Positions 1 through 9,136 of a DNA stretch of 39,405 nucleotides are shown piece after piece. The notes beneath the pieces were generated by a model. It searched no databases, was not told the origin of the DNA, and saw only the letters and a program-made list of their open reading frames with translations. The number at the start of each line of letters is the position of its first letter. Position 1 is the stretch's first letter. Origin of the DNA: Comamonas avium (GTDB lineage Bacteria; Pseudomonadota; Gammaproteobacteria; Burkholderiales; Burkholderiaceae_C); assembly GCF_014836675.1 (NCBI RefSeq), contig NZ_JACSQK010000013.1, positions 1 through 39,405 on the forward strand, written 5' to 3'. The position numbers were made by a program, and so were the translations under genes.

Positions 1-440
1 CCCGTCAGCGTCAATGCGCCAGCACCGGTCTTGGTCAGGCTGCCGCTGCCGCTGATGGCTTGCGCCAAGGTGGCATCTGTTGTTTGGTTCAACTGCAGCG
101 CTGCGTTGTTGACGATAGCGCCGCTGCCCAAGCTACGCACAGAGGCCACCAACTTGCCAGCACTGATGGTGGTGCCACCCGTGGAGGTGTTGTTACCAGC
201 CAGCGTCAGCGTGCCTGCACCAGTCTTGGTCAAGTCGCCGCTGCCGCTGATGGCTTGCGCCAAGGTGGCGTTGCTGGTTTGATTCAACTCCAACGCTGCA
301 TTGTTGACGATAGAGCCGCTGCCCAGATTACCCACAGAGGCCACCAAACGGCCAGCACTGATGGTGGTGCCACCTGCGTAGTCGTTAGCGCCGCTCAGCA
401 CCAAGGTAGCAGATCCAGTCTTGGTCAAGCTGCCGTTGCC
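1..440 (-). repeat. Tandem 195-bp (65-aa) repeats in the autotransporter
   Basis: The minus-strand motif ATLAQAISGSG.LTKTGAG recurs with a spacing of 195 bp (the same string begins at + positions 51 and 246). The unit is roughly TTISAGKLVASV..LGSGAIVNNAAL.LNQT. It continues past the window edge. This unit is shorter than, and different from, the repeats further into the gene. Confidence 0.75.
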
Positions 441-3400
441 AGTCACATCACCTGCCAGTGTCAGGTCATGGCTACCCGCAACTGTCAAGGCACCATTGAG
501 CGTCACATCGTTGGCCAGAGTAACAGCCTTGTTGCTATCCAATATCGTGCCATTTTGAGCAATCAATTCACCCGCGCCCAGCGCTGCGTTGTCGCCTACC
601 ACCAGCGTGCCACCATCCAAGACTGTGCCGCCGGTATAGCCGTTGGCAGCATTCAGAACCAAAGTGCCCGCATCCAGCTTGACAAGGGTATCCGTACCGC
701 TAATCCCTACATCAAGGGTTGCAGTGACGTCACGATCAACGCGCACAATCGTGTTACCTACAGCACCGGCCAGTTTCAGTGAACCCGCAGTACCGCCTTG
801 CAACGTATAGCCATCAGTGACGAACTGCATGCCGGTGACGGTTTGCGCGCCATTGACGGTGACCGTGCCGGCATTACCCTGGAACACTGCAAAGCTGTTG
901 GTCCATGCTTGGTTCGTGGTGCCGTTGACATCGGTCCAGTTGGTGGTTCCGGTGCCCCAGGTGCCGCTGCCGCCCTCAACCGAACCGTTGGCCACCAGTT
1001 GGTTGCCATCCCAAAACTGGACAGTGACACCCGGTGCTGTGACTAACAGGTTGATCTGATTGGCCAAGGCGGTTTGCAAAGTCAGATCGCCCGGAGTGAC
1101 GTTGCCCGGCAGGGAGCCAAACAACATTCCGTTGTCAGTCAGGCCGCCGGTGTAGTTAATCAGCCGATACACGCCACTGCCAAAACCACCGATGTCGCTG
1201 ACGTTGAGGGTGCCGTCAAGGGTCAGGTTGCCGCCAACGCTGACCAACGCATTGCCGCCACCTGACACCGGTGTGCCGAGGCCGACGTCGAAGTTTGAAT
1301 TGCCGTTGAACACCAGCGAACTGACGTTCAGCGTACTGCCGGTGACGCCCACGAGATGACCGCCATCGGCCACCGTCAAGGCACCGGTCAGGGTGCCGCT
1401 GCCACCGAGGGTGCCGCCGTTGTTGACCAGCACATTGCCGCTGGCCAGCGAACCGTTGATCTGCAAGGTACCGGCGTTGACGTTGGTGTTGCCGGTCAGA
1501 TCGCTGATGCCGCTGAGGGTCAGGGTGCCGCTGCCGAGTTTGCTCAGGCCACCGTCACCGCTGAGGATGCCGGCGAAGGTGCTGCTGACGTTGTTGCCAC
1601 CGAGGCTCAACGTATTGCCCGTACCGATCAGCGCAGTGCCGCTGCCAGTGAGGGTGGCAAGGCTGCCCGAAGCACCGAGATTCAACGTCGCGCCGCCTGC
1701 AAGATTGACCGTGGCATTGTTGCCCAGCGCCACGCCACTCAGCGTAGTCAGGCTGCCGGACGCCACATCGAAGGTGCCGCTGAAGGTGTTGCTGCCGCTC
1801 AGGGTCAGGTCGGACAGACCATTTTTGATCAATGTGCCGGCGCCGGCGACGATGCCGCCGAGTGTCAGGTTGTTGTTGCCGGCCAGAGCCAGATTGGCAT
1901 TGACGTTGAGGTTATTGGCCAGCACCAGTGGCGCGGTGTTATCTAGGGTCGAAGCACCCGCCACGGTCAGCGCTCCACTGCCCAGCGACGCGCCTGTACC
2001 AAGGCTCAGCGTGCCGGCATTCAGCGTGGTACCGCCGGTAAAGGTGTTGATGCCGTTGAGTGTCAGGTTCGACGCGCCGTCCTTGATCAAGCCACCCGCG
2101 CCGCTGACCACACCAGCGATGGTCAGATTGTTGCTGCCGGTGTTGCTCAGATTGGCGTTGAGCACGACGTTGTTGCCCAGGCTCAGCGCGCTGTTGCTGT
2201 CCAGCGCCGAGGTGCCGGCTACGGTGAGATTGCCCAGACCCAGTGCCGAGTTGCTGCCAGCGGTCAGGGTACCCGCGTTCAGGGTGGTGCCACCGAGGAA
2301 GTTGTTATTGCCGCTGAGAGTCAGGTTGGCTGCGCCGTTTTTGCTCAGGCTGCCGGCGCCGTTGAGCGTGCCGGCCAGGGTCAGATCCGCCGTGCCACCA
2401 ATGCCGAGATTGCCGGCCAGATTCACCGCGTTGTTCAGCGAAACCGCGGTGCTGGCATCCAGCGAGGTGCCGCCCGCAGCATTCAAAGTGCCCGAACCCA
2501 GCGCCGAGTTCGACGTCAGAATCAGTCCGCCAGCATTCAGTGCTACCGGGCCGAGGAAGGCGTTGTTGCCGCCGAGGGTCAGGTTCGCCGTGCCGGTTTT
2601 GATCAGGCCACCGGTGCCGCCAATCACGCCGTTGAGGGTCAGTGCATTGCTGCCGACCACGGTGAGGTTGCCGTTGAGCGTTGCCGCGTTGGCCAGTGTC
2701 ACCGCTGCGTTGCTGTCCAGTTGCGTACCGGCATTCGCCGTCAACGTACCGGTACCGAGCGCCGTATTGCTGCCGACGATAATCTTGCCGCCGTCCAGTT
2801 GTGTGCCGCCGGTATAAGTGTTGGCACCGCCGAGCACCAGGGTGCCGGCGTCGAGTTTATTGAGAATGCCGCTGCCATCGATATTGGCATTGATGGTCGC
2901 GGTCACGCCCGGATCGACGCGCAACGAAGTGGTGCCGCCGGTGCCGTTGACCGCCGTGAGTTGCCCCGCCGCACCGTTGACCACGTTGTAGCCATCGGTG
3001 AGAAATTGCATGCCGGTGAACGCTTGCGGGCCGTTCACCGTCACCGTGCCGGCGGTGCCCTGGAACACCGCGAAATCGCCGGCCCACGGTTGGTTGACCA
3101 AACCATTGGCATCGGTCCAGTTGGTACCGACCGCGTTCCAGGTGCCGCTGCCTCCATCGACCACACCGTTGGCGATGGTCTGGCTGCCGTCCCAGTAACG
3201 GATTTTGCTGTTCGACGCGGAGACTTGAATGTTGATCTGATTGGCCACCCCGGTCTGCACCACCAAATCGCCAAGGCCGTAACCGACGGGCACGCTGGCG
3301 ACATCCAGCCCCAGATTGGTCAGGGCGCCGATGTAGTTGAACAGGCGATACACGCCGACGCCAAAACCGCCGGCATCAGTGACGTTGAGATTGCCGTCAA

Positions 3401-6212
3401 GGGTGAGGTTGCCGCCGACGTTCATCAGCGACGCGGTCGACGGTGTGCGCAGTGCTACATCAACGTTGCTGCCGGCGCCAAGAGTCAGAGCACTCGCCGA
3501 CAAGGTGTTGCCCGACAACAACGCCAGATGCCCACCGTTGTTGATGTTGACCGCGCCGAGCGCAGAGCCGGTACCGGTCAGCGTGCCACCGATATTGACG
3601 TTGACTTGCGCACTGCCCAGCGAACCAGTGAGATTCACGATACCGCCATCAATCGCGGTGTTGCCGGTGATGCCGCTGATCCTGGTGAGGTTCAAGGTAC
3701 CGGTGCCGACTTTGACCAGACCACCGCTGCCGCTGAGGTCGCCATCGAAAGTGCTGGTGACGTTGCCGGTGCCGACGGTCAGCCGGTTGCTGCCGGTCAG
3801 TTGCACACTGCCGCTACCGGTCAGCGCACCGAGGCTGGCGTTGCTGCCCAGATTCAGCCAGGCGCCGGCGCTGATATTAACGCCGGCGGTATTGCCCAGC
3901 GCGTTGCTGTTGAGGGTGGTGACGCTGCCCGAGACGATGTTCAGCGCGCCGGTAAAAGTGTTGTTGCCCGCAAGGGTCAGATCCGACAGACCGTTTTTGG
4001 TCAGGTTGCCGGCACCGCCGATGACGCCATTCAAGCTCAAATCGTTGTTGCCGGCAACCGTCAGCCCGGCGTTCAAAGTGATCGCGTTGCCGATGCCGAA
4101 CGATGCACTGTTATCCAGCGTCGCCGCGCCGCCGAGGATCAGTCCGCCACTACCCAGACCGTTGGCATTGCCCAAGGTGAGCGTACCGGCATTCAGGGTG
4201 GTGCCGCCGCTGAACGTGTTGCTGCCGTTGAGAGTCAGGTTGGCCGCGCCGTTTTTGATCAACTGGCCTGTGCCGCTGGTGACGCCGCCGAGGGCCAGGT
4301 TTTGCGTGCCGCCAACGGTCAGCGCCGCATTCAATGCGACCGCGTTGTTGAGGCTGACCAGCGGCGAATTGCTGTCCAGCGTTGCGGCGCCAGCGACGGT
4401 CAATGCACCGGAGCCCAATGCAGAACTGTTGCCGACGGTCAAGGTGCCGGCATTCAGCGTGGTGCCGCCGAGGTAGTTGTTGGCGGCGTTGAGAATCAGA
4501 TTGGCCGCACCGTCTTTCACCAGACTGCCGCCGCCGCTGAGCAGCCCGGTCAGGGTCATATTCGCCATGCCACCGATGTTCAAGGCACCGGCGAGCGCCA
4601 CGGCATTGTTCAGGCTGACGGCCGTGTTCGCGTCCAGCGTGGTGTTGGCCGCCGCGTTCAACGTGCCGGAACCCAACGCGGTGTTGCTGCCGACAATCAG
4701 TTTGCCGGTGTTCAACAGGGTGTTGCCAAAATAACTGTTGGCGCCGTTGAGGGTCAGGTCGGCAGCGCCCTTCTTGGTCAGTCCACCGATACCGGCGACC
4801 ACGCCGCCGAGGGTCAGCGCATTGGTGCCACCCAGGGTCAGGGTGCCGGCGAGGTTTACGTTGTTGGCCAGCGTCGCGGCGGTACTGGCATCGAGGGTGG
4901 TGCCGTTCGAGGCGTTGAGTGTGCCGGTGCCAAGGGCTGTGCTGGAACCGACAATCAGTGAACCGGCATTCAGCGCCGTGGTGCCGGTGTAGGTGTTGCT
5001 GCCGTTGAGGGTCAGGCTCGAAGCGCCGGTTTTGATCAGCCCGTTGCCGCCACTGATCCCCCCGCCAAGGGCCAGCGCGTTGGCGCCGCCAGCGGTGAGG
5101 TTGGCGTTGAGAATCACGTTGTTGTTCAGGGTCACGGCCGAGCTGCTGTTGAGCGTGCCCGCACCTTCCACTGACAAAGCGCCGGTGCCCAGTGCCGCGC
5201 CGTTGCCGACCGTCAGACTGCCGGCATTCAGCGTGGTGCCGCCGCTGTAGGTATTGGTACCGTTAAGAGTGAGATTGGCGGCGCCGTTTTTCACCAGTTG
5301 GCTGGCGCCGCTGATCACCCCGCCGAGGGTCAACGCGTTGCTGCCGCCGATCCCCAGGCTGTTGTTGAGAATGACCGCGTTGTTGAGGGTCACTGCCGCA
5401 TTGCTGTCGAGGGTGGCCACGCCGCCGACGGTGATGTTGCCGCTGCCGAGCGCCGCGTTGGCACCCGCGGTGATCGTGCCCGAGTTCAACGCGACTGCAC
5501 CGAGGAAGGTGTTCGCTCCGTTGAGAATCAGGTTTGCCGCGCCGTTTTTGGTCAGCCCGCCGCTGCCGCTGACAATCCCGCCCAGGGTCAGGTTGGCGCT
5601 GCCGCCGACAGTCAGGTTACCGCCAAGGGAAACTGCGTTGGTCAGTGCAACTGCGGTGCTGGCGTCGAGTGTAGTGCCTGCCGCCGTGGTCAGTGCACCT
5701 GTGCCCAGCGCGGTGTTGCTGCCGACCACCAGACCGCCAGCATTAAGCTCTAGGCCACCGGCAAAGGTGCTGTTGCCATTGAGGGTTTGCGTTCCAGCGC
5801 CCACCTTCACCACGCTGCCGTTGCCTGTGAAGATGCCATTGAACGTCTGGTTGCTGCCGTCACTGCCAAAAGTCAGCTGGTAATTGCCTAAGTTAATGGT
5901 GGTATTTACCTGTCCTGACAGAGAGTCAGCACTGTCAGTAGCAGTGAGAGTGAGCACCGGATCGGAGGAAGTCAAATTCAGATTGCCTAAGGCAGCCAAG
6001 GCATTGCCCCCAGCGCAAAGGGCCAGCACAGCCAACCACACCTGGGCGCTCTGGCGCAGGCAGAAGCGGGGGGCACTTGCCTGTACCGCATCCACGGGGC
6101 GGCGGCAGGTGGTACGGGAGCGGCTAGCCTTGCCGCCCGTACTTGCAGTCTCAGGTGCAGCCACCCAGCAGCCCAGAGTCGCGTTCCATATAGATCGGTA
6201 AATGTGGTTCAT
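1..6212 (-). CDS. Giant autotransporter adhesin with ESPR signal peptide (N-terminal part, runs off window)
   Basis: Open for 2070 codons from ATG at 6212 to the window edge. The first about 23 residues (MNHIYRSIWNATLGCWVAAP...) match the ESPR-type extended signal peptide of large type V secreted proteins; a hydrophobic stretch and an ALA-A-like cleavage region follow near residues 55-75. The rest is low-complexity beta-helix sequence rich in G, N, T, L and V, made of autotransporter-associated beta-strand repeats (typical unit ...LTKNGAANLTLNG.NTY.GGTTLNAGTL.VG..ALG.GAL...). Two NWTD-type segments (about 780-1040 and 2930-3200) each begin a new block. Family knowledge predicts export by Sec and a C-terminal outer-membrane beta barrel; the barrel is outside the window, so a two-partner or other passenger type is not excluded. 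The role, probably adhesion or biofilm, is inferred. Confidence 0.88.
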   Translation of the reverse strand, partial: MNHIYRSIWNATLGCWVAAPETASTGGKASRSRTTCRRPVDAVQASAPRFCLRQSAQVWLAVLALCAGGNALAALGNLNLTSSDPVLTLTATDSADSLSGQVNTTINLGNYQLTFGSDGSNQTFNGIFTGNGSVVKVGAGTQTLNGNSTFAGGLELNAGGLVVGSNTALGTGALTTAAGTTLDASTAVALTNAVSLGGNLTVGGSANLTLGGIVSGSGGLTKNGAANLILNGANTFLGAVALNSGTITAGANAALGSGNITVGGVATLDSNAAVTLNNAVILNNSLGIGGSNALTLGGVISGASQLVKNGAANLTLNGTNTYSGGTTLNAGSLTVGNGAALGTGALSVEGAGTLNSSSAVTLNNNVILNANLTAGGANALALGGGISGGNGLIKTGASSLTLNGSNTYTGTTALNAGSLIVGSSTALGTGTLNASNGTTLDASTAATLANNVNLAGTLTLGGTNALTLGGVVAGIGGLTKKGAADLTLNGANSYFGNTLLNTGKLIVGSNTALGSGTLNAAANTTLDANTAVSLNNAVALAGALNIGGMANMTLTGLLSGGGSLVKDGAANLILNAANNYLGGTTLNAGTLTVGNSSALGSGALTVAGAATLDSNSPLVSLNNAVALNAALTVGGTQNLALGGVTSGTGQLIKNGAANLTLNGSNTFSGGTTLNAGTLTLGNANGLGSGGLILGGAATLDNSASFGIGNAITLNAGLTVAGNNDLSLNGVIGGAGNLTKNGLSDLTLAGNNTFTGALNIVSGSVTTLNSNALGNTAGVNISAGAWLNLGSNASLGALTGSGSVQLTGSNRLTVGTGNVTSTFDGDLSGSGGLVKVGTGTLNLTRISGITGNTAIDGGIVNLTGSLGSAQVNVNIGGTLTGTGSALGAVNINNGGHLALLSGNTLSASALTLGAGSNVDVALRTPSTASLMNVGGNLTLDGNLNVTDAGGFGVGVYRLFNYIGALTNLGLDVASVPVGYGLGDLVVQTGVANQINIQVSASNSKIRYWDGSQTIANGVVDGGSGTWNAVGTNWTDANGLVNQPWAGDFAVFQGTAGTVTVNGPQAFTGMQFLTDGYNVVNGAAGQLTAVNGTGGTTSLRVDPGVTATINANIDGSGILNKLDAGTLVLGGANTYTGGTQLDGGKIIVGSNTALGTGTLTANAGTQLDSNAAVTLANAATLNGNLTVVGSNALTLNGVIGGTGGLIKTGTANLTLGGNNAFLGPVALNAGGLILTSNSALGSGTLNAAGGTSLDASTAVSLNNAVNLAGNLGIGGTADLTLAGTLNGAGSLSKNGAANLTLSGNNNFLGGTTLNAGTLTAGSNSALGLGNLTVAGTSALDSNSALSLGNNVVLNANLSNTGSNNLTIAGVVSGAGGLIKDGASNLTLNGINTFTGGTTLNAGTLSLGTGASLGSGALTVAGASTLDNTAPLVLANNLNVNANLALAGNNNLTLGGIVAGAGTLIKNGLSDLTLSGSNTFSGTFDVASGSLTTLSGVALGNNATVNLAGGATLNLGASGSLATLTGSGTALIGTGNTLSLGGNNVSSTFAGILSGDGGLSKLGSGTLTLSGISDLTGNTNVNAGTLQINGSLASGNVLVNNGGTLGGSGTLTGALTVADGGHLVGVTGSTLNVSSLVFNGNSNFDVGLGTPVSGGGNALVSVGGNLTLDGTLNVSDIGGFGSGVYRLINYTGGLTDNGMLFGSLPGNVTPGDLTLQTALANQINLLVTAPGVTVQFWDGNQLVANGSVEGGSGTWGTGTTNWTDVNGTTNQAWTNSFAVFQGNAGTVTVNGAQTVTGMQFVTDGYTLQGGTAGSLKLAGAVGNTIVRVDRDVTATLDVGISGTDTLVKLDAGTLVLNAANGYTGGTVLDGGTLVVGDNAALGAGELIAQNGTILDSNKAVTLANDVTLNGALTVAGSHDLTLAGDVTGNGSLTKTGSATLVLSGANDYAGGTTISAGRLVASVGNLGSGSIVNNAALELNQTSNATLAQAISGSGDLTKTGAGTLTLAGNNTSTGGTTISAGKLVASVRSLGSGAIVNNAALQLNQTTDATLAQAISGSGSLTKTGAGALTLT
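3900..5790 (-). repeat. Array of about 258-bp (86-aa) autotransporter beta-strand repeats
   Basis: Units begin about every 255-261 bp (equivalent positions near 4477, 4738, 4993 and 5254). Each encodes KNGAANL.LNGANTY.GGTTLNAG.LTVG..A.LG.GAL.V...ATLDS.AAV.LNN.V.LN..L...G. The same type is also seen in diverged form between about 1500 and 2900. Repeats of this kind form beta-helix coils and can expand or contract by recombination. Confidence 0.7.
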
Positions 6213-6436
6213 GTGACAAAGCCTTGAAAGCGTATGTATTCGTGTTGTTGCGCTTCAAAGCCTGTCATCAGGTTGCCCGAAGCCCTAAAAATCGGAACAG
6301 ACAGTAACATTCATATCCTGATGTGCCCATACCTGAAACTAGGTATTTTTAGACCCATCGCACATTGCGTATACGATTATTGCTATAAGGTTTATATAAA
6401 TAATCGAATAATCGACTGCACCTTGCAGCTATGGAA

Positions 6437-6697
6437 TCACGGCCTTGACCGGTCAAGCTGCCCGGCAGACTCTTGCATCAAGGGCATGTCCATCAGCTCT
6501 TGCTGCCAGCTCTGTGTATCTGTCGCTGCACTGTCCGAGTAGCTTGTTGGCGGTTGTGGCGTAGTCGCGGACGGCGGCTGCGGAAGCCGTGGCAATTCGC
6601 TTGTCGGCTTCACTGAGCTGGTCGCGCAACCGGCCAGCATTCCGAGTGGCAACAGCAGCAGCCCCAGCAAGGCGCGCTTGTTCTTGAATAGGTGCAT
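6437..6697 (-). CDS. Rz1-like outer-membrane spanin lipoprotein, nested in Rz
   Basis: 86 residues starting MHLFKNKRALLG, with ATG at 6697 preceded by AGG six bases upstream. A hydrophobic signal ends in the lipobox LAGC (LLPLGMLAGCATSS), followed by a proline-rich stretch (LPRLPQPPSATTPQPP), which is the usual Rz1 layout. The gene is read in another frame inside the downstream half of the Rz gene and ends 16 bases beyond it, the classic nested Rz/Rz1 arrangement. By family, the lipoprotein is anchored in the outer membrane and pairs with Rz to fuse the membranes in the last step of phage lysis. Confidence 0.82.
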   Translation of the reverse strand: MHLFKNKRALLGLLLLPLGMLAGCATSSVKPTSELPRLPQPPSATTPQPPTSYSDSAATDTQSWQQELMDMPLMQESAGQLDRSRP

Positions 6698-6890
6698 TGA
6701 GTGCCTCTTGGTAATTGGTATCGATGGCCTGGGCCACAGCAAAAGTGCCCGCATCGCGCGCGGCCAGCTCTTCGGTGTGGGCCAGTTGGATCTGTGCAAT
6801 GTTTTGGCCCAACCGCCAGCCGTTGACGGCCCAGCCCGCGCCAAAGATCAAAGCCGCCCCCACTGCGGCTGCAATGGTGTGCACCTTCAT
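6453..6890 (-). CDS. Rz-like inner-membrane spanin
   Basis: 145 residues. An N-terminal membrane anchor (TIAAAVGAALIFGAGWAVNGW) is followed by a long charged helical region (about residues 35-120) rich in A, E, Q and R, as in phage i-spanins. Its ATG overlaps the stop of the upstream endolysin gene by ATGA, so the two are translationally coupled. Together with the nested Rz1 it completes an endolysin-Rz-Rz1 lysis module; no holin is recognised nearby. The module marks prophage origin for this region. Confidence 0.8.
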   Translation of the reverse strand: MKVHTIAAAVGAALIFGAGWAVNGWRLGQNIAQIQLAHTEELAARDAGTFAVAQAIDTNYQEALNAPIQEQARLAGAAAVATRNAGRLRDQLSEADKRIATASAAAVRDYATTANKLLGQCSDRYTELAARADGHALDARVCRAA

Positions 6891-7345
6891 GCCAAGCCCC
6901 CTTCACACATCTGGCGCTCTGCAGCGCGGCGTTGCACCAAGCCGGGCAGCTGCTTGCCTCCGGCATACGTCCAGCGGCTGAGTTCTGCGCACGCGCCCTG
7001 CACATCGCCCGCATTGGCTTTGCGCACCAGCGTTGATTTGCAAAATGCGCCCTCCCCCACGTTGAAAGCAAAGCTGAGAAAGGCGGCGCGCTGGCCATCT
7101 GTGAGCGGCTGGGTAATACAGCCCAGAGCGTCGGCGTGCTGCACAAGGTCTTGGTAGAGCATGTCCTGGCACTGCTGGCGCGTGAAGGTTTGGCCCATGC
7201 GCAGCTCTGGGCCTGTGTGGCCAGTGCAGGCGGTGATGATGCCAATGGGGTCACGGTAGGTGCGCAGCACCGGGCCTTCGTACTTGGCAACCAAGGGCAC
7301 CACAGGCGCGGCAGCACTGGCACCAATCGCAGCAATCAGTTTGGT
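6887..7345 (-). pseudogene. Phage lysozyme-type endolysin (GH24 family), 5' end apparently lost
   Basis: The frame encodes TKLIAAIGASAAAPVVPLVAKYEG, then a lysozyme core with GPVLRTYRDPIGIITACTGHTG (catalytic-type E in KYEG, D in YRDP, T/H after) and LSFAFNVGEGAF, typical of T4/P22-like lysozymes that cut peptidoglycan. The frame stays open upstream to 7582, but that extension (CFLTASFAVLLVDLN..) does not look like an endolysin, runs antisense into the next gene and lacks a start at the expected place. The usual short N-terminus ends at about 7345, just where an unrelated segment begins. Either the first residues were cut off by a rearrangement or an unusual upstream start is used. Confidence 0.7.
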
Positions 7346-7488
7346 TTGCCAAAAACAGCAAAGCCCGTCGCGCAAGCGATGGCAGGTCGGAAAGCTACGA
7401 CCGCAAAACAGAGCTTTGTGACAGTGGGCTGCGGTTTGAAACATGTTCAAATCAACGAGCAACACCGCAAAGGAGGCGGTTAAAAAAC

Positions 7489-8373
7489 ATGCAACCAATG
7501 AAGTACAAAAATATTCTGGCAGCCATAACCACCGTTCTGGTGTTGGCAGCATGCGGACAAAAAGTCGAAGTGCCACCTGCACATGTCGGCAAAATAATGA
7601 CCAAGGATGGCTACCAGGACAACCTGATCCCGACCTCCAAGTTCCGTCTTGGCAAGTGCTGGGCGTACTGTGATCGACTGGTTTTACTTGACGTATCCGA
7701 TAAGGCCTATCAAGAGGCTATGACCATTTTCATTCCTGAAGACAAGTTGAACTTGGATGTGACCATCCGCGCAACGTTAAGCATCAACCCCAAGAAAACA
7801 GCCGAACTGTTCAATGCAATTGCTCCGACAGAAGTCTCTGGAGATATTTCGACCATTGCCAATGAGCAGGTGTACCGCACCTATGCAAGCCAGATCATTC
7901 AAGCCCAAGTGCGTGAGTATTTGAGCAAGCTTTCGATCAGTGAAATTGCTTCTAGCAACGAAAAAATCAACTCTGACTTGCGGATCCAGCTAGGCAATGC
8001 GATTGAGGCCTTGACCCCCTTCTCGGTGCGCTTTGTTGGCATTACCAATCTGAAGTACCCCAAGATCATTACTGACGCACAAGAGTCAGCCGCTGAGCGT
8101 CGCGAAGCCATTCAGAAAGAGGAAGCCCAGCTGGCCATCTCCAAAGCTCAGTTAGAGCGTGAGCTGCAAGAAGCCCGCCTGCAGCGCGCTATTGACAAGG
8201 AAAAGGCAGAGACTGAAGCCATGTCTCAAGCAGTGCTAGCCCAATCCGTGGACTCCCGAGTGCTGCAGCTACGCAAGCTGGAAAACGAGCGTGCTTGGAT
8301 TGAGAAGTGGAATGGACAGCTGCCCACAACAACTCTGAGCGATGCGGTCCCCATGGTGAGCATCGGCAAATGA
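7489..8373 (+). CDS. SPFH/band-7-type membrane lipoprotein
   Basis: 294 residues from ATG at 7489, with a strong AGGAGG 12 bases upstream; ATG 7498 is an alternative. A signal peptide ends in the lipobox VLAACGQK (Cys at residue 22), predicting a lipid-anchored protein. Residues about 30-190 resemble an SPFH/prohibitin-like domain (KVEVPPAHVGKIMTKDGYQ..., LDVTIRATLSI, VREYLSKLSISEIAS, LTPFSVRFVGITNLKYP). Residues about 200-260 form a charged coiled coil (RREAIQKEEAQLAISKAQLERELQEARLQRA). SPFH proteins organise membrane microdomains; the precise role is unknown. It overlaps the next gene by ATGA and both are followed by a terminator, making a two-gene cassette between phage modules. Confidence 0.75.
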   Translation: MQPMKYKNILAAITTVLVLAACGQKVEVPPAHVGKIMTKDGYQDNLIPTSKFRLGKCWAYCDRLVLLDVSDKAYQEAMTIFIPEDKLNLDVTIRATLSINPKKTAELFNAIAPTEVSGDISTIANEQVYRTYASQIIQAQVREYLSKLSISEIASSNEKINSDLRIQLGNAIEALTPFSVRFVGITNLKYPKIITDAQESAAERREAIQKEEAQLAISKAQLERELQEARLQRAIDKEKAETEAMSQAVLAQSVDSRVLQLRKLENERAWIEKWNGQLPTTTLSDAVPMVSIGK

Positions 8374-8660
8374 TTCTTCTGATCAACCTCATACCGTTTT
8401 TGATTGCGGCCATTGGCTTTGGCTTGAGTTGGAAATTCAAGAAACTATGGATTGCAGCAGCAACCGTTGCTGCGCTGTTTCTGTACTTTCAAGCCCAACC
8501 CTCCTACATGCCAAAGGGTGAAATTGCCCGATCAGCGCCTCCTGTATTCGTTGAATCGGAAGCCGGCATCGAAGATCGCATCAGCAAGCCAGTTCCAGGC
8601 AATGTGCGTGATCAGCGTATGCAGGATGCGGTCAAGCAAGGCTTAGACTTCAAGCAGTAA
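8370..8660 (+). CDS. Small membrane protein paired with the SPFH lipoprotein
   Basis: 96 residues from the ATG at 8370 that overlaps the upstream stop (ATGA). Two hydrophobic segments (MILLINLIPFLIAAIGFGLSW and LWIAAATVAALFLYF) are followed by a soluble tail. The frame extends further upstream, but only this start gives a membrane protein beginning and the coupling. No family recognised; it probably works with the upstream lipoprotein. Confidence 0.65.
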   Translation: MILLINLIPFLIAAIGFGLSWKFKKLWIAAATVAALFLYFQAQPSYMPKGEIARSAPPVFVESEAGIEDRISKPVPGNVRDQRMQDAVKQGLDFKQ

Positions 8661-8676
8661 CAATCTCTGCACCAAC

Positions 8677-8706
8677 CAAAAACGCCTCTCAGGGCGTTTT
8701 ACTTTT
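8677..8706 (+). terminator. Rho-independent terminator after the SPFH cassette
   Basis: AAAACGCC, a short loop, GGCGTTTT and then a T-rich tail, 19 bases after the stop at 8660. Confidence 0.8.
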
Positions 8707-9083
8707 CTTGTAAGCCACCCCTGCACACGCTCGGCTGGCTTTATTGCTGGGGGAAACCAAAGCCTTGTGACAGAGGGCTGCAGTTTGAGACTCAAGCCTG
8801 TGTTACTTACGCATTGATACAACGTGGGTATTTCTTCAGGAGCATCGTGCAGACGTGAAGGCCCGTTTGGCTTTCTCTAACTTAAGGAGTTAGTCCAATG
8901 CAACACACATCCACTCTGGCCTGAACATCCTTGGTCAGAGACAAAGGTAAGAGCGACAAGCTGAGCGATCTTCGCCTGGTCTAAAGCAGCCAGGACAAAC
9001 TCAGAACAAAAAGCAGCAAGACGATGCTTTCAAGCAGAGTGTGTTTATTTTCTGCATGTCGCTCTTCCGTCCACCAAGCCATC
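8707..9083. other. Gene-poor stretch with cassette-junction remnants
   Basis: No convincing gene. At 8716-8750 there is a decayed copy of the terminator-junction motif seen at 10530 (CTGCACACGCTCGGCTGGCTTT, then CTGGGGGA). At 8765-8788 lies a near copy of the 24 bases at 7416-7439. A good SD (AAGGAG near 8883) precedes an ATG at 8898, but the frame closes after eight codons, so a short leader or a dead gene is possible. Confidence 0.4.
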
Positions 9084-9106
9084 AGCCCGCATCGAGCGGG
9101 CTTTTT
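9084..9106 (+). terminator. Terminator-like hairpin
   Basis: AGCCCGC, five-base loop, GCGGGCT and a T run. It lies at the convergent side of the diguanylate cyclase gene and is one of several related AGCCCGC/GCGGGCT hairpins in the region. Confidence 0.7.
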
Positions 9107-9136
9107 CATGCCCAAACTCTTAGGCTGTAGCTGAAT

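Noticed and set aside
31..5883. Long plus-strand frames across the first 6 kb
   Set aside because: They are rich in L, P, A and V with no domain and no ribosome binding sites; they are the complement of the repeat-rich autotransporter frame.
7346..7582. N-terminal extension of the endolysin to 7582
   Set aside because: The sequence is cysteine- and arginine-rich, antisense to the SPFH gene start and unlike any endolysin N-terminus.
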